DNA from: Klebsiella pneumoniae
GTDB lineage: Bacteria; Pseudomonadota; Gammaproteobacteria; Enterobacterales; Enterobacteriaceae
Length of the DNA stretch: 64,000 bases
Assembly (NCBI RefSeq): GCF_000742135.1
Contig: NZ_KN046818.1
Location: 2,276,600 to 2,340,599 of the forward strand
Reading direction: 5' to 3'
Part shown: positions 18,151 to 26,475 of the stretch, in pieces
How positions within the stretch are numbered: position 1 is the stretch's first letter
Layout: the number at the start of each line of letters is the position of its first letter
The notes under the pieces: generated by a model
The model's input: only the letters and a program-made list of their open reading frames with translations
Told to the model about the DNA's origin: nothing
Database searches by the model: none
Translations under genes and position numbers: made by a program

Positions 18151-18414
18151 ATGCACAGCTCGAAAGATCCCCTGCACGGCGTGACGCTGGAAGCGCTGCT
18201 CAATGCCCTGGTGGCGCGCTATGGTTGGGCGGAAATGGCCCGCCAGGTCAACATTAACTGCTTTAAAAGCGATCCCAGCATTAAGTCCAGCCTCAAATTT
18301 CTCCGCCGGACGCCGTGGGCGCGCAAAGAGGTGGAGGCTATGTATCTCGCCTCCCTTGATGATGACGCGCCGGTGGAGAAAGCGGATCCCTGGGCAAACT
18401 GGCAGAAAAAATAA
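18151..18414 (+). CDS. VF530 family DNA-binding protein (DUF2132)
   Basis: An 87-residue helical protein of the VF530 family, with the typical opening [19 protein letters not shown] and the central [24 protein letters not shown]. The family fold is a swapped four-helix form proposed to bind DNA; no physiological role is established. The start at 18151 is chosen because homologues begin near the DPLHG segment. It is followed 21 bp later by a cupin gene on the same strand, so they are likely co-transcribed. Confidence 0.85.
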   Translation: MHSSKDPLHGVTLEALLNALVARYGWAEMARQVNINCFKSDPSIKSSLKFLRRTPWARKEVEAMYLASLDDDAPVEKADPWANWQKK

Positions 18415-18435
18415 CCCTTACCACAGGACACCATC

Positions 18436-18747
18436 ATGCAGAGCTGGAGCAGTAAAGATTTCACCGCCGAACGCGCGTGGGGCGCGCTGGATATTGCCAA
18501 TTTTTCCGGCACCACCGTGCGTCTGCACTGGACCGACCAACCCTATATCTGGCACATCAATGATGGTCAGGAGGTGTTTGCCGTGATGGATGGTCAGGTG
18601 GCGATGCATGTGAAAGTCGACGGCGAGGAGCAGATCATCATGCTAAACGCCGGCGATATCTTCTACGCCGGGGTGGGATGCGAGCATGTCGCTCACCCGC
18701 AGGGGGCGGCGCGTATTCTGGTGATTGAGAAAGAAGGGTCGGTCTGA
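18436..18747 (+). CDS. Small cupin-domain protein
   Basis: A 103-residue single cupin barrel. Cupin motif 1 is degenerate (HINDGQEVFAVMDGQVAMHV) and motif 2 is GDIFYAGVGCEHVAHP, which retains a histidine. The weak metal ligands leave it uncertain whether it is an enzyme or a binding protein. It lies 21 bp after the VF530 gene and is followed by a strong terminator, so these two form a complete small operon. Confidence 0.82.
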   Translation: MQSWSSKDFTAERAWGALDIANFSGTTVRLHWTDQPYIWHINDGQEVFAVMDGQVAMHVKVDGEEQIIMLNAGDIFYAGVGCEHVAHPQGAARILVIEKEGSV

Positions 18748-18752
18748 CCCCG

Positions 18753-18779
18753 CGGCGGGCGGTTCTTTGCCCGCCGTTT
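18753..18779 (+). terminator. Terminator after the cupin gene
   Basis: Eight-pair GC stem CGGCGGGC/GCCCGCCG with an eight-base loop, followed by TTT. It begins six bases after the cupin stop codon. Confidence 0.75.
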
Positions 18780-18923
18780 CATCGCCTGTCAGATGCGACA
18801 TACCGCGTTGATATAAATTACCTATCCTGCTTTCGATATATTTAATTCTTGTTTGCCATTCCCTTCACCCCAGCACTATCTTTTGCCGCAGGCGCCTGAC
18901 CAGGCACAATCGCGGGAGAGATC

Positions 18924-19679
18924 ATGGCAACCTTGCAGTGGGACCACGCAGTACAGTTTGTGAATCAGCCGGAAGCGGCGATTGATATCTTTGCCGGGCA
19001 GCTGCTGCGGGCGGTGGCCGGAGGGCGGCATCCGGGGTGGGGAACCCGTAATGCGCTGAGCTATTTTGGCCTGACCTATATCGAATTCCTCGCCATTGCC
19101 GACCCGGACGAACTGCGCGCCGCGACGGACAAATTCCTCCTTTCGCGCGACGCCGCACGGCTGCTGCCGGAGAATGAGGCGCTGTTTCGGGTGGCGCTGC
19201 GCAGCGACGACATCGACGCCACCTATGACCAGTTGCGTCGTACAGGGGTGACAGTGTCACCGATTGTCGATGGCCAGCGCAACGATCCGCAGGGCAATAT
19301 CATCCGCTGGCGGATCTTCACCATCGATGGCGACACTGCCGGGCTGGTCTATCCCTTTGTGCTGCAGTGGGGAGAAGACGACGCCACCCGGCTGACGCAG
19401 CTGCGCGCCCAGAGGCTGGACGCGCCGCATCCGCTGGGCGACATTGCGCTTGAGCAGGCGGTGTTCGAGGTGGTCAATCCGCAGGCGGTGCGCGATCGCT
19501 GGCAGGCGCTGCTGGGCTTTCCGCCACTGGGGGAGCAGGGACTGGACGTGGGCGGCCAGCAATTTATCTTCCGTGAAGGGGCTGCCAACCAGCTGACCGA
19601 ACTGGTGTTCCGCGTCGCCAACCCGGCGCTTAAGGGGCAGCGCTTTCGTGTCGGCAACGGCGTGTATCGCTTTACATAA
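18924..19679 (+). CDS. VOC family protein with glyoxalase-like domain
   Basis: A 251-residue protein of the glyoxalase-like (PF13468-type) group. The N-terminus WDHAVQFVNQPEAAIDIF holds the first ligand histidine; two related halves follow (second starts near residue 173, LEQAVFEVVNPQAVRDRW). Function unknown. GGGAGAGATC precedes the ATG. It is convergent with the AraC regulator to its right. The coding sequence contains the 13-mer palindrome also found upstream of tam and at 51429, here encoding V-T-V-S. Confidence 0.82.
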   Translation: MATLQWDHAVQFVNQPEAAIDIFAGQLLRAVAGGRHPGWGTRNALSYFGLTYIEFLAIADPDELRAATDKFLLSRDAARLLPENEALFRVALRSDDIDATYDQLRRTGVTVSPIVDGQRNDPQGNIIRWRIFTIDGDTAGLVYPFVLQWGEDDATRLTQLRAQRLDAPHPLGDIALEQAVFEVVNPQAVRDRWQALLGFPPLGEQGLDVGGQQFIFREGAANQLTELVFRVANPALKGQRFRVGNGVYRFT

Positions 19680-19688
19680 AGGCTGACT

Positions 19689-20633
19689 CTAGCGTGCCGT
19701 GGCGCGCAGGGCCCCCGGCGGCTGGCCGGTGATGCGTTTGAAAGCCCGGCTGAAGGCCGCCAGCGATTGATACCCGAGGCTGAAGGCGACTTTTTCCAGC
19801 GCCTGGCCTTCATGGGTGATGTACTGCACCGCCAGCCGCATACGCAGCTCGGTGAGATAGCGGGCGGGGGTGGTGCCGGTGGCGGCGAGAAAACGTTCCG
19901 CGAACAGCGAGCGTGAAAGACCCGCCTCCCGCGCCAGATCTTCCACTTTCCAGTTGACCCCCGGGCGCTGATGCATGGCGTAGATCGCTTTCGCCAGCCG
20001 GGGATCGCGCAGGACCTGTACCCAGCCGGTGGCGTTGCCGCACCCGCACGCTACCCAGCCGCGGACAATCAGCGCGGCCACCACGTCCGCCAGCCGGGCG
20101 AGGATCCCGGCATAGCCTGCCTGGCGGGTGAGCGATTCCCGCTCCATCGCCGCCAGCAGCGGCTGGATCTCCGGCCAGGTGTTTAGCAGGCTGCTGACCT
20201 GCATCACCTCGGGCATGGCCTTGACCAGCGGCTGCATGCCGCCGAGCTCAAAGTCCATACAACCGCTGAAAATGACGGCGCGCTCCGGGCAGTCAGGCTG
20301 GTCGCCAGCGTTGATACAACTTACCGTGCTGCACACCGTTTCGCTGGGCAGCTGCGCCACATTGACCACCGTGGCCTGCGGATCTGAGAGCAGGGCGTGC
20401 CCGTCGCCGTTGGGAATAAATAGCGCATCGCCGCTCTCGAGGGTGAACTGTTCTCCGCTGGCCATGCGCAGCAGCACCGGCCCGCGGCTGAAGAAATGGA
20501 ACTGGGCTTTACCCGCCACGGCGCTAAAGCCGACGCCGAACGGGCGTGCGGTTTCGATGCGCCGGTAGTTAACGCCGGAGAGGCGCATACCGCGCAACAG
20601 TTCGCTGGTCAGGTCGATGGCAGGCTGGCTCAT
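19689..20633 (-). CDS. AraC family regulator with cupin-6 sensor
   Basis: A 314-residue AraC-type protein. The N-terminal half is a cupin-6 sensor (AKAQFHFFSRGPVLLR, then FIPNGDGHALL) with a CxxC-like pair near SCINAGDQPDCPE that could respond to redox or metals, as in the RclR/CuxR-like group. The C-terminal half has two helix-turn-helices (VEDLAREAGLSRSLFAERF and EKVAFSLGYQSLAAFSRAFK). It is divergent from an MFS exporter gene with 105 bp between, and is presumably its activator. Confidence 0.87.
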   Translation of the reverse strand: MSQPAIDLTSELLRGMRLSGVNYRRIETARPFGVGFSAVAGKAQFHFFSRGPVLLRMASGEQFTLESGDALFIPNGDGHALLSDPQATVVNVAQLPSETVCSTVSCINAGDQPDCPERAVIFSGCMDFELGGMQPLVKAMPEVMQVSSLLNTWPEIQPLLAAMERESLTRQAGYAGILARLADVVAALIVRGWVACGCGNATGWVQVLRDPRLAKAIYAMHQRPGVNWKVEDLAREAGLSRSLFAERFLAATGTTPARYLTELRMRLAVQYITHEGQALEKVAFSLGYQSLAAFSRAFKRITGQPPGALRATAR

Positions 20634-20738
20634 GGTAATTCCGGACGAATAATCAATAACTGAAGAGTATGCATCATATATCGTCCGAAAGTAAGTCCCT
20701 AAGATGACCAGGATGTTAATAAACCTGGAGAGTTGTAT

Positions 20739-21947
20739 ATGAGTTCCTGCATAGCTGCTGACGCGAGCCTGTCTCCCGCCAAACCTGCCTGGCGCGCCGT
20801 CTATGCCCTGGCCCTCGGGGTGTTCGGCCTGATCGTGGCCGAGTTTCTGCCCGCCAGCCTGTTAACGCCGATGGCCAGCAGCCTCGGCGTCAGTGAAAGG
20901 ATGGCCGGACAGGCGGTCACCGCGACGGCGCTGGTGGCGTTAGTTACCGGCCTGCTGATCGCCACCGCCACCCGCAATATCGATCGCCGCTGGGTGCTGA
21001 TGTTCTTTTCCGTACTGCAGATAGTCTCCAGCCTGATGGTCGCTTTTGCCGATTCGCTGGCGTTTCTCCTGCTGGGCCGTCTGCTGTTGGGGATCGCCAT
21101 CGGCGGCTTCTGGGCGATGTCCACCGCCACGGCGATGCGTCTGGTGCCGGCGGCCCATGTGCCAAAGGCGCTGGCGATCATCTTTTCCGCGGTGTCTGTC
21201 GCCACGGTGGTGGCCGCGCCGCTCGGCAGCTACCTCGGGGAGCTGATCGGCTGGCGCAACGTGTTTATTCTCTGTGCGATACCCAGCCTGCTGGCGCTGC
21301 TCTGGCAGCTGTGGGGGCTGCCCTCCATGCGCCCGGAGAGCGTCGGGACCTTCTCCACGCTGTTCAGGGTGCTGCGCCGTCCCGGTATGCTGGGCGGCAT
21401 GCTGGCGACGATCCTGATTTTCAGCGGCCATTTCGCCTTCTTTACCTACCTGCGGCCGTTCCTTGAGACCGTCGCGCAGGCCAGTATCGAAGGGGTTTCG
21501 CTGATATTGCTCGGCTTCGGTGTCGCTAACTTTATCGGCACTTCGGTGGCGAGCTATCTGCTGAGCCGTAGCCTGCGCCTGACCCTGGCGCTGCTGATGG
21601 TGACGTTTGGCCATCTGACCGTGCTGGCCGGGCTGCTGGTCGCCCTGTGGGGATTTGCCTTCGGCCTGGTGCCGGTGGCCTGGTCCACCTGGCTTGCCAC
21701 CACCGTGCCGGATGAAGCAGAAAGCGCGGGCGGTCTGCTGGTCGCCTCTATTCAGCTGGCCATCGGCGCCGGGGCCGCCGGCGGCGGGGCGGTGTTTGAT
21801 TTGCACGGCGCCAGCGGCGTCTTCACCGGCAGCGGTCTGCTGCTGTTGAGCTCGATGGTGATTGTCTTCGCCGCCGTACGGGTGAAACCGGTCGCCCGCG
21901 CCGACCAGCCGGTGACGGGCCGCTTATCCCGCGAGATCGATAACTAA
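20739..21947 (+). CDS. MFS transporter (arabinose-efflux-like, DHA1 type)
   Basis: A 402-residue twelve-helix exporter. The start at 20739 has CTGGAGAG at correct spacing. Typical DHA1 features: VFGLIVAEFLPASLLTPMA in helix 1, GRLLLGIAIGGFWAMSTATA in helix 4-5 (motif A/C region), and GVANFIGTSVASYLL. It is similar to YdhP/AraJ-type efflux pumps. Its likely regulator is the divergent AraC gene. The 3' end overlaps the convergent hpxE gene by 24 bp. Confidence 0.85.
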   Translation: MSSCIAADASLSPAKPAWRAVYALALGVFGLIVAEFLPASLLTPMASSLGVSERMAGQAVTATALVALVTGLLIATATRNIDRRWVLMFFSVLQIVSSLMVAFADSLAFLLLGRLLLGIAIGGFWAMSTATAMRLVPAAHVPKALAIIFSAVSVATVVAAPLGSYLGELIGWRNVFILCAIPSLLALLWQLWGLPSMRPESVGTFSTLFRVLRRPGMLGGMLATILIFSGHFAFFTYLRPFLETVAQASIEGVSLILLGFGVANFIGTSVASYLLSRSLRLTLALLMVTFGHLTVLAGLLVALWGFAFGLVPVAWSTWLATTVPDEAESAGGLLVASIQLAIGAGAAGGGAVFDLHGASGVFTGSGLLLLSSMVIVFAAVRVKPVARADQPVTGRLSREIDN

Positions 21948-22898
21948 ATTGGCCGACAGGCTGCGGGAGCAGCACAGCGCAATATGCTGCTCTGCGGCCT
22001 GTTTTTCCGCCTCCGACTGCACGGTATCCCGGTGGTCGACGGTTCCCTCGCGTACCGGCGTCAGGCAGGCGCCGCAGATCCCCATCTCGCAGGAGAGCGG
22101 CACCGCGACGCCATGCTCCTGCAGCACCTGGGCGATGGTTTTGTCCCCCGGCACAGGCCAGCGCTCCCCGGTGGAGGCGAGGGTGATGGTGAAGGTTCCG
22201 TCCGCCGCCGACGCCGCCGTCGGGGAGGGCGGCTGGAACGCTTCGCTGTGCAATTGTTCCTCTCCCCATCCGACCGCCCGCGCGGTATCGCGAACCCGGG
22301 CCATAAATCCGGGCGGACCGCAGAAGTAGACCCGGGTGTCGGCGTCCGGAGCCCCCAGATCCTGCGCCAGCCGCTGGCGCGGACTCTGCCCCTCGTCTGA
22401 GCAGTGGATCTGGCAGATTCCACCCGTTAGCTGGCGGGCGATCTCGGTGGCGAAGGCGGCCTCCTGCGCACGGCTAACGTAATAGTGCAGCGTAAAGCTG
22501 GCGCCGGACGCCGCCCGGGCATGGGCCATCGCCAGCAGCGGCGTAATACCGATCCCGGCGGCGAGAAGCACCACATGGCCGCCCTCGTGCAGCGGAAAGT
22601 GGTTGCGCGGGGCAGAGATCATCAATGGCTGTCCCGGGCGCAGGGTGTCATGAATATAACGGGAGCCACCGCGAGACTGCGACTCGCGGGCGATGCAGAG
22701 CAGATAGCGATCCCGTTCGGCCGGGCTGCCGGTCAGGGAGTACTGACGGATCAGCCCGCAGGGAAGATGGAGATCGATATGGGCGCCGGGCGTCCACGAC
22801 GGCAGCGGTTGCCCCTCGGCGCTCACCAGACGAACGGCCAGATTTTTCGCGCCCTGGCGCCACAGGCCATCGACCACCACCGGGAGTATGTCGCGCAT
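21924..22898 (-). CDS. hpxE: Reductase component of hypoxanthine oxidase
   Basis: A 324-residue phthalate-dioxygenase-reductase type protein: FMN/NADH module first (SLTGSPAERDRYLLCI, AAGIGITPLLAMAHA), then a C-terminal plant-type 2Fe-2S ferredoxin domain with cysteines in CEMGICGACLTPV and LCCSRS. It passes electrons from NADH to the Rieske oxygenase HpxD. The start at 22898 has GGAGG directly upstream; the ATG at 22913 overlapping the hpxD stop is the alternative. hpxDE is a two-gene operon described in K. pneumoniae that converts hypoxanthine to xanthine, activated by HpxR. Confidence 0.9.
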   Translation of the reverse strand: MRDILPVVVDGLWRQGAKNLAVRLVSAEGQPLPSWTPGAHIDLHLPCGLIRQYSLTGSPAERDRYLLCIARESQSRGGSRYIHDTLRPGQPLMISAPRNHFPLHEGGHVVLLAAGIGITPLLAMAHARAASGASFTLHYYVSRAQEAAFATEIARQLTGGICQIHCSDEGQSPRQRLAQDLGAPDADTRVYFCGPPGFMARVRDTARAVGWGEEQLHSEAFQPPSPTAASAADGTFTITLASTGERWPVPGDKTIAQVLQEHGVAVPLSCEMGICGACLTPVREGTVDHRDTVQSEAEKQAAEQHIALCCSRSLSANLVIDLAG

Positions 22899-22909
22899 AT
22901 GACCTCCAC

Positions 22910-23947
22910 TCATACCAGAAAGAAATCGCCAAAACCCATCTTCTTCAGCCCGCGCCGGTAGGCGATAGAGCTGCGGTCTGCCGGAATATGCGCCTCCAGG
23001 GTCAGATCCAGCGGCAACCGTTCCGGACGCTGGGTCTCGACCATCAGGCGGTCCTCTTCGAACACCCGCAGGTTGAACGCATGTACGTCTTCCACCGGCA
23101 CGTGCAGATCGAAGTTGCGGGCAATAGGGGCAAACATCCGCGTCACCCGGGACGACACCGGCGAGGCGGCGTTCATGATCACCAGCCTGGCGTCGGCGGG
23201 AAAATGGATGGTCAGCGTAGCGGTGAACGGCAGATGCATTTCAAAGTGACGCAGCCACTGGAATCCTTCCGGCGCGCGGAAATCAGAGCTGGCCGGGTAA
23301 TTGCCCACCGAGCTCCAGTAGTCGGCAACAAAGCCGAACGGCGTCTCCTGCGGGGTATAGTCCGGCACCTGCTGGTTGTCCGGATCGGCGAAGGTGTCGG
23401 TGTGGATCCACGCGAAGTGGGCGACATCGAGAAAGCCTTCGACCTGGCGGCCGGCAAATCCCTTTACCTCGAAGGCCGGGCAGTTGATTTGCTGAAAGCC
23501 GGCGTCGTCCCAGTGCGGCATGGTCGGTAACGGCGGCGGATTGTCCGGATCGCAGGCCAGGCAGGTCCAGATCAGCCCGTAGCGCTCCTCCACGGCGAAG
23601 CTGGTGAGATGCAGTTTGGCCGGAATGGGTTGCCCCGGACTGGAGGGGATGCGGTTGCAGCGGCCATCCTCGCCAAAGCGCAGGCCATGATAGGGGCAGA
23701 CGATGCCTTCCTCTTCATGAAACCCCAGGGTCAGCGGCACCCCGCGGTGCGGGCAGACGTCGCGGGCGACCACCACCTGGCCTTTAATACGGTAGATAAC
23801 CAGCTGTTCGTCCAGCAGGGTGGCTTTCACCGGGGCGCCGGTAATATCGCAGGCGCGGGCCACCGGGTGCCAGCAGCGGGCCAGCCGCAGCCAGTCCTCT
23901 GGATCAAAGGTGCAATGGGCGGGGGGCGTGGGGGTGATTGTCTTCAT
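22910..23947 (-). CDS. hpxD: Rieske oxygenase component of hypoxanthine oxidase
   Basis: A 345-residue Rieske non-haem iron oxygenase similar in layout to vanillate O-demethylase VanA. The Rieske cluster motif is CPHRGVPLTLG...CPYHG (CxH then CxxH, about residues 64-87). The C-terminal catalytic domain holds the mononuclear iron ligands in the DVAHFAWIHTDTF region. In Klebsiella, HpxDE replaces a molybdenum xanthine dehydrogenase for hypoxanthine oxidation. First gene of the operon, transcribed divergently from hpxR, with the known HpxR site between. Identification rests on gene order and motif agreement with the described hpx cluster. Confidence 0.92.
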   Translation of the reverse strand: MKTITPTPPAHCTFDPEDWLRLARCWHPVARACDITGAPVKATLLDEQLVIYRIKGQVVVARDVCPHRGVPLTLGFHEEEGIVCPYHGLRFGEDGRCNRIPSSPGQPIPAKLHLTSFAVEERYGLIWTCLACDPDNPPPLPTMPHWDDAGFQQINCPAFEVKGFAGRQVEGFLDVAHFAWIHTDTFADPDNQQVPDYTPQETPFGFVADYWSSVGNYPASSDFRAPEGFQWLRHFEMHLPFTATLTIHFPADARLVIMNAASPVSSRVTRMFAPIARNFDLHVPVEDVHAFNLRVFEEDRLMVETQRPERLPLDLTLEAHIPADRSSIAYRRGLKKMGFGDFFLV

Positions 23948-24040
23948 GATTTCTCTTCCTGCTCACATCGGTGATTGTTTTATTGTTGTGAGATTATTGT
24001 TGTCATATTAGGGTGTTCACATCCATCACCATTAATTCAC

Positions 24041-24054
24041 TCTGCTGTTGCAAA
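24041..24054. promoter_or_regulatory. HpxR binding site
   Basis: TCTGC-TGTT-GCAAA exactly matches the reported HpxR site TCTGC-N4-GCAAA between hpxD and hpxR. It lies 19 bp before the hpxR start, which fits the reported negative autoregulation, and about 95 bp upstream of hpxD, which fits activation. Confidence 0.9.
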
Positions 24055-24072
24055 AAAGAGTACAGGGGCGCC

Positions 24073-24996
24073 ATGAGTCCATTTTCCCGTTTCGCGCACT
24101 ATTTCATCGCCGTGGCCCGCTGCGGCAGCTTGCGCCGGGCCGCCGAGCAGCTGCATATCTCCGCCTCGGCAATTAACCGCCAGATCCTGCAGGCCGAGGA
24201 GGCCTTCGGTACCCCGCTGTTCGAGCGCCTGCCGGAGGGACTGCGGATGACCACCGCCGGTGAGTTGCTGTATGACAATCTGCTGCGCTGGCAGAAGGAA
24301 TTTCGTCAGACCCGACAGAAATTTGATGAGCTGCAGGGGATGAAGCGCGGAAGCGTTAGCGTTGGCATGGTGCAGGCGCTGGCGGAAGGGGGCTTCGCCG
24401 CCGCGCTGGCGGAGATCATCGCCAGCTGGCCGTGGCTGGAGCTGGATCTGCAGGTGGCTGACAGCCACACCGTCAGCCAGAAAGTGCGTCAGGCGGACCT
24501 GGACGTCGGCCTGATCCTCGATCCGCAGGGGCAGGCTGGACTCAGCGTGCTGGCCTTTGCCGAACTGGAGGTGGGGATTGTGATGCGTCCGGACCATCCC
24601 CTGGCGGGGGCGAAGGCGCTGTCTTTGGGCGAGCTCAGCCTGGAGCGGCATATCGTGCCCGGCGCGCCGCTGATCGTCCATGAGCGGGTGGCGCTCCTCT
24701 ATCGCCACCATGACTTTGCGCCGGAGAATACCATCAGCTGCAATGATATCCGGCTTATCAAGTCGTTGGTGCTACGCGGCAGCGGCGTGACGCTCCTTAG
24801 CCTGCTCGACGTGCTGGACGAGGTCCAGCGTGGACAGCTGGCCTTTGTCCCGCTGCGCAGTACGCTGCTGCGACCGCTGACCCTGGCGCTGTGTACTGCG
24901 CCCTCGCGTCAGCTTTCGCGGCCAGCGCAAATGGCCATTCAGACGCTGAGTGCGGTGATCGAATCCATGGCGACGGTCAGCCCAGCGGCCCGCTGA
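24073..24996 (+). CDS. hpxR: LysR-type activator of hpxDE
   Basis: A 307-residue LysR protein. The start at 24073 (MSPFSRFAHYF) is preferred over an upstream in-frame ATG that would put the HpxR operator inside the coding region. Helix-turn-helix near CGSLRRAAEQLHISASAINR (about residues 17-36), then an effector-binding domain. In K. pneumoniae it activates hpxDE in response to hypoxanthine and represses itself. Its 3' end overlaps the convergent hpxO by 20 bp. Confidence 0.92.
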   Translation: MSPFSRFAHYFIAVARCGSLRRAAEQLHISASAINRQILQAEEAFGTPLFERLPEGLRMTTAGELLYDNLLRWQKEFRQTRQKFDELQGMKRGSVSVGMVQALAEGGFAAALAEIIASWPWLELDLQVADSHTVSQKVRQADLDVGLILDPQGQAGLSVLAFAELEVGIVMRPDHPLAGAKALSLGELSLERHIVPGAPLIVHERVALLYRHHDFAPENTISCNDIRLIKSLVLRGSGVTLLSLLDVLDEVQRGQLAFVPLRSTLLRPLTLALCTAPSRQLSRPAQMAIQTLSAVIESMATVSPAAR

Positions 24997-26131
24997 GGAT
25001 GGTGTCGCACATGCCGTTGATAATGCGCTCCCCGGTCTCCTCGCGCAGCTCCTGGTACCAGGCTTCGGTGAGCTGCATATCCTTCCCGTGGGTAATATCG
25101 CACCGCTTGCGCGCCTTCAGCACCAGGTCACGAACCCGGTCGCAGCGCTGGGCTTCGTACTCGCGCAGGGCGGCCGCAATATCTCGGGTCTGGCGGAAAA
25201 CGGCGCCCAGCACCACCGCATCTTCCATCGCCGCGCAGCCTCCCTGGCCAATATCCGGGGTGGTGCTGTGTCCGGCATCGCCGAGCAGCGCGACGCGGCC
25301 GCGCACCAGGCGGCTGAAAGGTTCGATATCATGGATTTCAATGCGGTTGGTGGTCTGCGGGTCGAGGGCGGCGATCAGCTTCTGCACCGGCGGCGCCCAG
25401 CCGGCAAAGTAGCGGCTGAGGTCAGCGCGCAGGGTGTCACGATCCTCCGCCAGACCCGCCGGCAGCGGCACATCAAAGAAAAAGTAGAACCGGCCGGCGG
25501 AGACCGGCATCAGCGAGACGCGCTTGCCTTCGCCGACAAAGGTGGTCCACTGATCGCCGGGGGCCAGCGCTTCATCTATCTCCACCAGACCGTTCCAGTT
25601 GACGTAGCCGGCGTAGCGGCGCTGCGGGGTAAAGCCCAGCACCCACGGACGCAGTGCGGAATGGCTGCCGTCGGCGGCAATCAGCAGATCGCTGCTGGCG
25701 CTGCTGCCGTCGGTAAACCATACCGTCACGCCGTCGGCGTCTTCTTCACAGCGGGTGACGCGTTTGCCGAACTGCACGCTGTCCCGTCCCCAGTAATCCA
25801 GCATTTCCCGCTGCAGTTCTGCCCGGGAGACCGGGCAGGGGCGGCTGCCGGTGCGTTCGATCAGCGGGGCGAGACTGAACTGGGTCATGTTCTCGCCGCT
25901 GCGGAAATCACGATACGCCATCCGGCGCAGCGGCCCGCCGAAGGTCTCCATGATGTCGCCCATGCCGAGGTGGGCCATGCACTTCACGCCGTTGGGCCAC
26001 ACGGAAATCGCTGCGCCGACCGGTTTGATCTCTTTCACCGCTTCATAGACGTCGCAGTCGATCCCCGACTGTTTGAGCGCCACTGCCGCGCTTAAACCGC
26101 CGATGCCGGCGCCAATCACGATTGCTTTCAT
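24977..26131 (-). CDS. hpxO: FAD-dependent urate hydroxylase
   Basis: A 384-residue class A flavoprotein monooxygenase that hydroxylates urate to 5-hydroxyisourate with NADH and oxygen. The FAD motif GAGIGG is at residues 7-12, GDAGH at 284-288, and the residues reported to matter for catalysis in K. pneumoniae HpxO, Arg204 and Tyr216, are both present at those numbers. Single-gene transcription unit, convergent with hpxR and divergent from hpxPQT. Complete and apparently functional. Confidence 0.95.
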   Translation of the reverse strand: MKAIVIGAGIGGLSAAVALKQSGIDCDVYEAVKEIKPVGAAISVWPNGVKCMAHLGMGDIMETFGGPLRRMAYRDFRSGENMTQFSLAPLIERTGSRPCPVSRAELQREMLDYWGRDSVQFGKRVTRCEEDADGVTVWFTDGSSASSDLLIAADGSHSALRPWVLGFTPQRRYAGYVNWNGLVEIDEALAPGDQWTTFVGEGKRVSLMPVSAGRFYFFFDVPLPAGLAEDRDTLRADLSRYFAGWAPPVQKLIAALDPQTTNRIEIHDIEPFSRLVRGRVALLGDAGHSTTPDIGQGGCAAMEDAVVLGAVFRQTRDIAAALREYEAQRCDRVRDLVLKARKRCDITHGKDMQLTEAWYQELREETGERIINGMCDTILSGPLG

Positions 26132-26233
26132 TTTTTCTCCTTCTCCCGATGTTGTGACTGACTACAGCAATTTGCGTACCAGTTCGCTGGAGGGAGGAAA
26201 ACCGCCTGCCTGAGGCACAGCGATGGCTCATGA

Positions 26234-26250
26234 CGCACCGCATCGGTGCA
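26234..26250. promoter_or_regulatory. NtrC binding site upstream of hpxPQT
   Basis: GCACC-GCATC-GGTGC followed by A matches the NtrC consensus TGCACC-N5-GGTGCA except for the first base. It lies about 190 bp upstream of the sigma-54 promoter, a normal enhancer distance. It agrees with published NtrC control of hpxPQT. Confidence 0.8.
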
Positions 26251-26346
26251 ATGTGAGGTATTGGTTGCCTTTTTATGAATCAAAAGTTTCTGCATGTTGC
26301 ATTAAGAATCTATCGTTTCAGACGCCTGGTTCAGCAGCGGAGAGGG

Positions 26347-26358
26347 GTGATGCATCAC
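26347..26358. promoter_or_regulatory. Palindrome between the NtrC site and the hpxP promoter
   Basis: GTGATGCATCAC, a 12-bp perfect palindrome 65 bp upstream of the sigma-54 promoter. It could be the site of an unidentified regulator that senses urate, or a second activator site. The rest of the 344-bp gap between hpxO and hpxP holds the hpxO promoter and AT-rich DNA that could bend with IHF. Confidence 0.4.
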
Positions 26359-26422
26359 GAGCGTAATCTAAGTTGATGATTTTGGAGTGATAATAAATTT
26401 ATTGGTGCCCTTTTGTCGTCTC

Positions 26423-26437
26423 TGGCCTGCTTTGTGC
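26423..26437 (+). promoter_or_regulatory. Sigma-54 promoter of hpxPQT
   Basis: TGGCCTGCTTTGTGC has GG and GC separated by ten bases, the -24/-12 pattern, and matches TGGCAC-N5-TTGC at most positions. Transcription would begin near 26449, which rules out the ATG at 26446 as hpxP start and supports that at 26476. Confidence 0.75.
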
Positions 26438-26475
26438 ACTAGCCCATGCACTTCTCTTTGCTACGGGATATCACT

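Noticed and set aside
20940-21806. Long minus-strand frame of 288 codons inside the MFS gene
   Set aside because: Glutamine-, arginine- and histidine-rich sequence typical of antisense reading of a high-GC membrane protein gene; the plus-strand MFS is clearly real.
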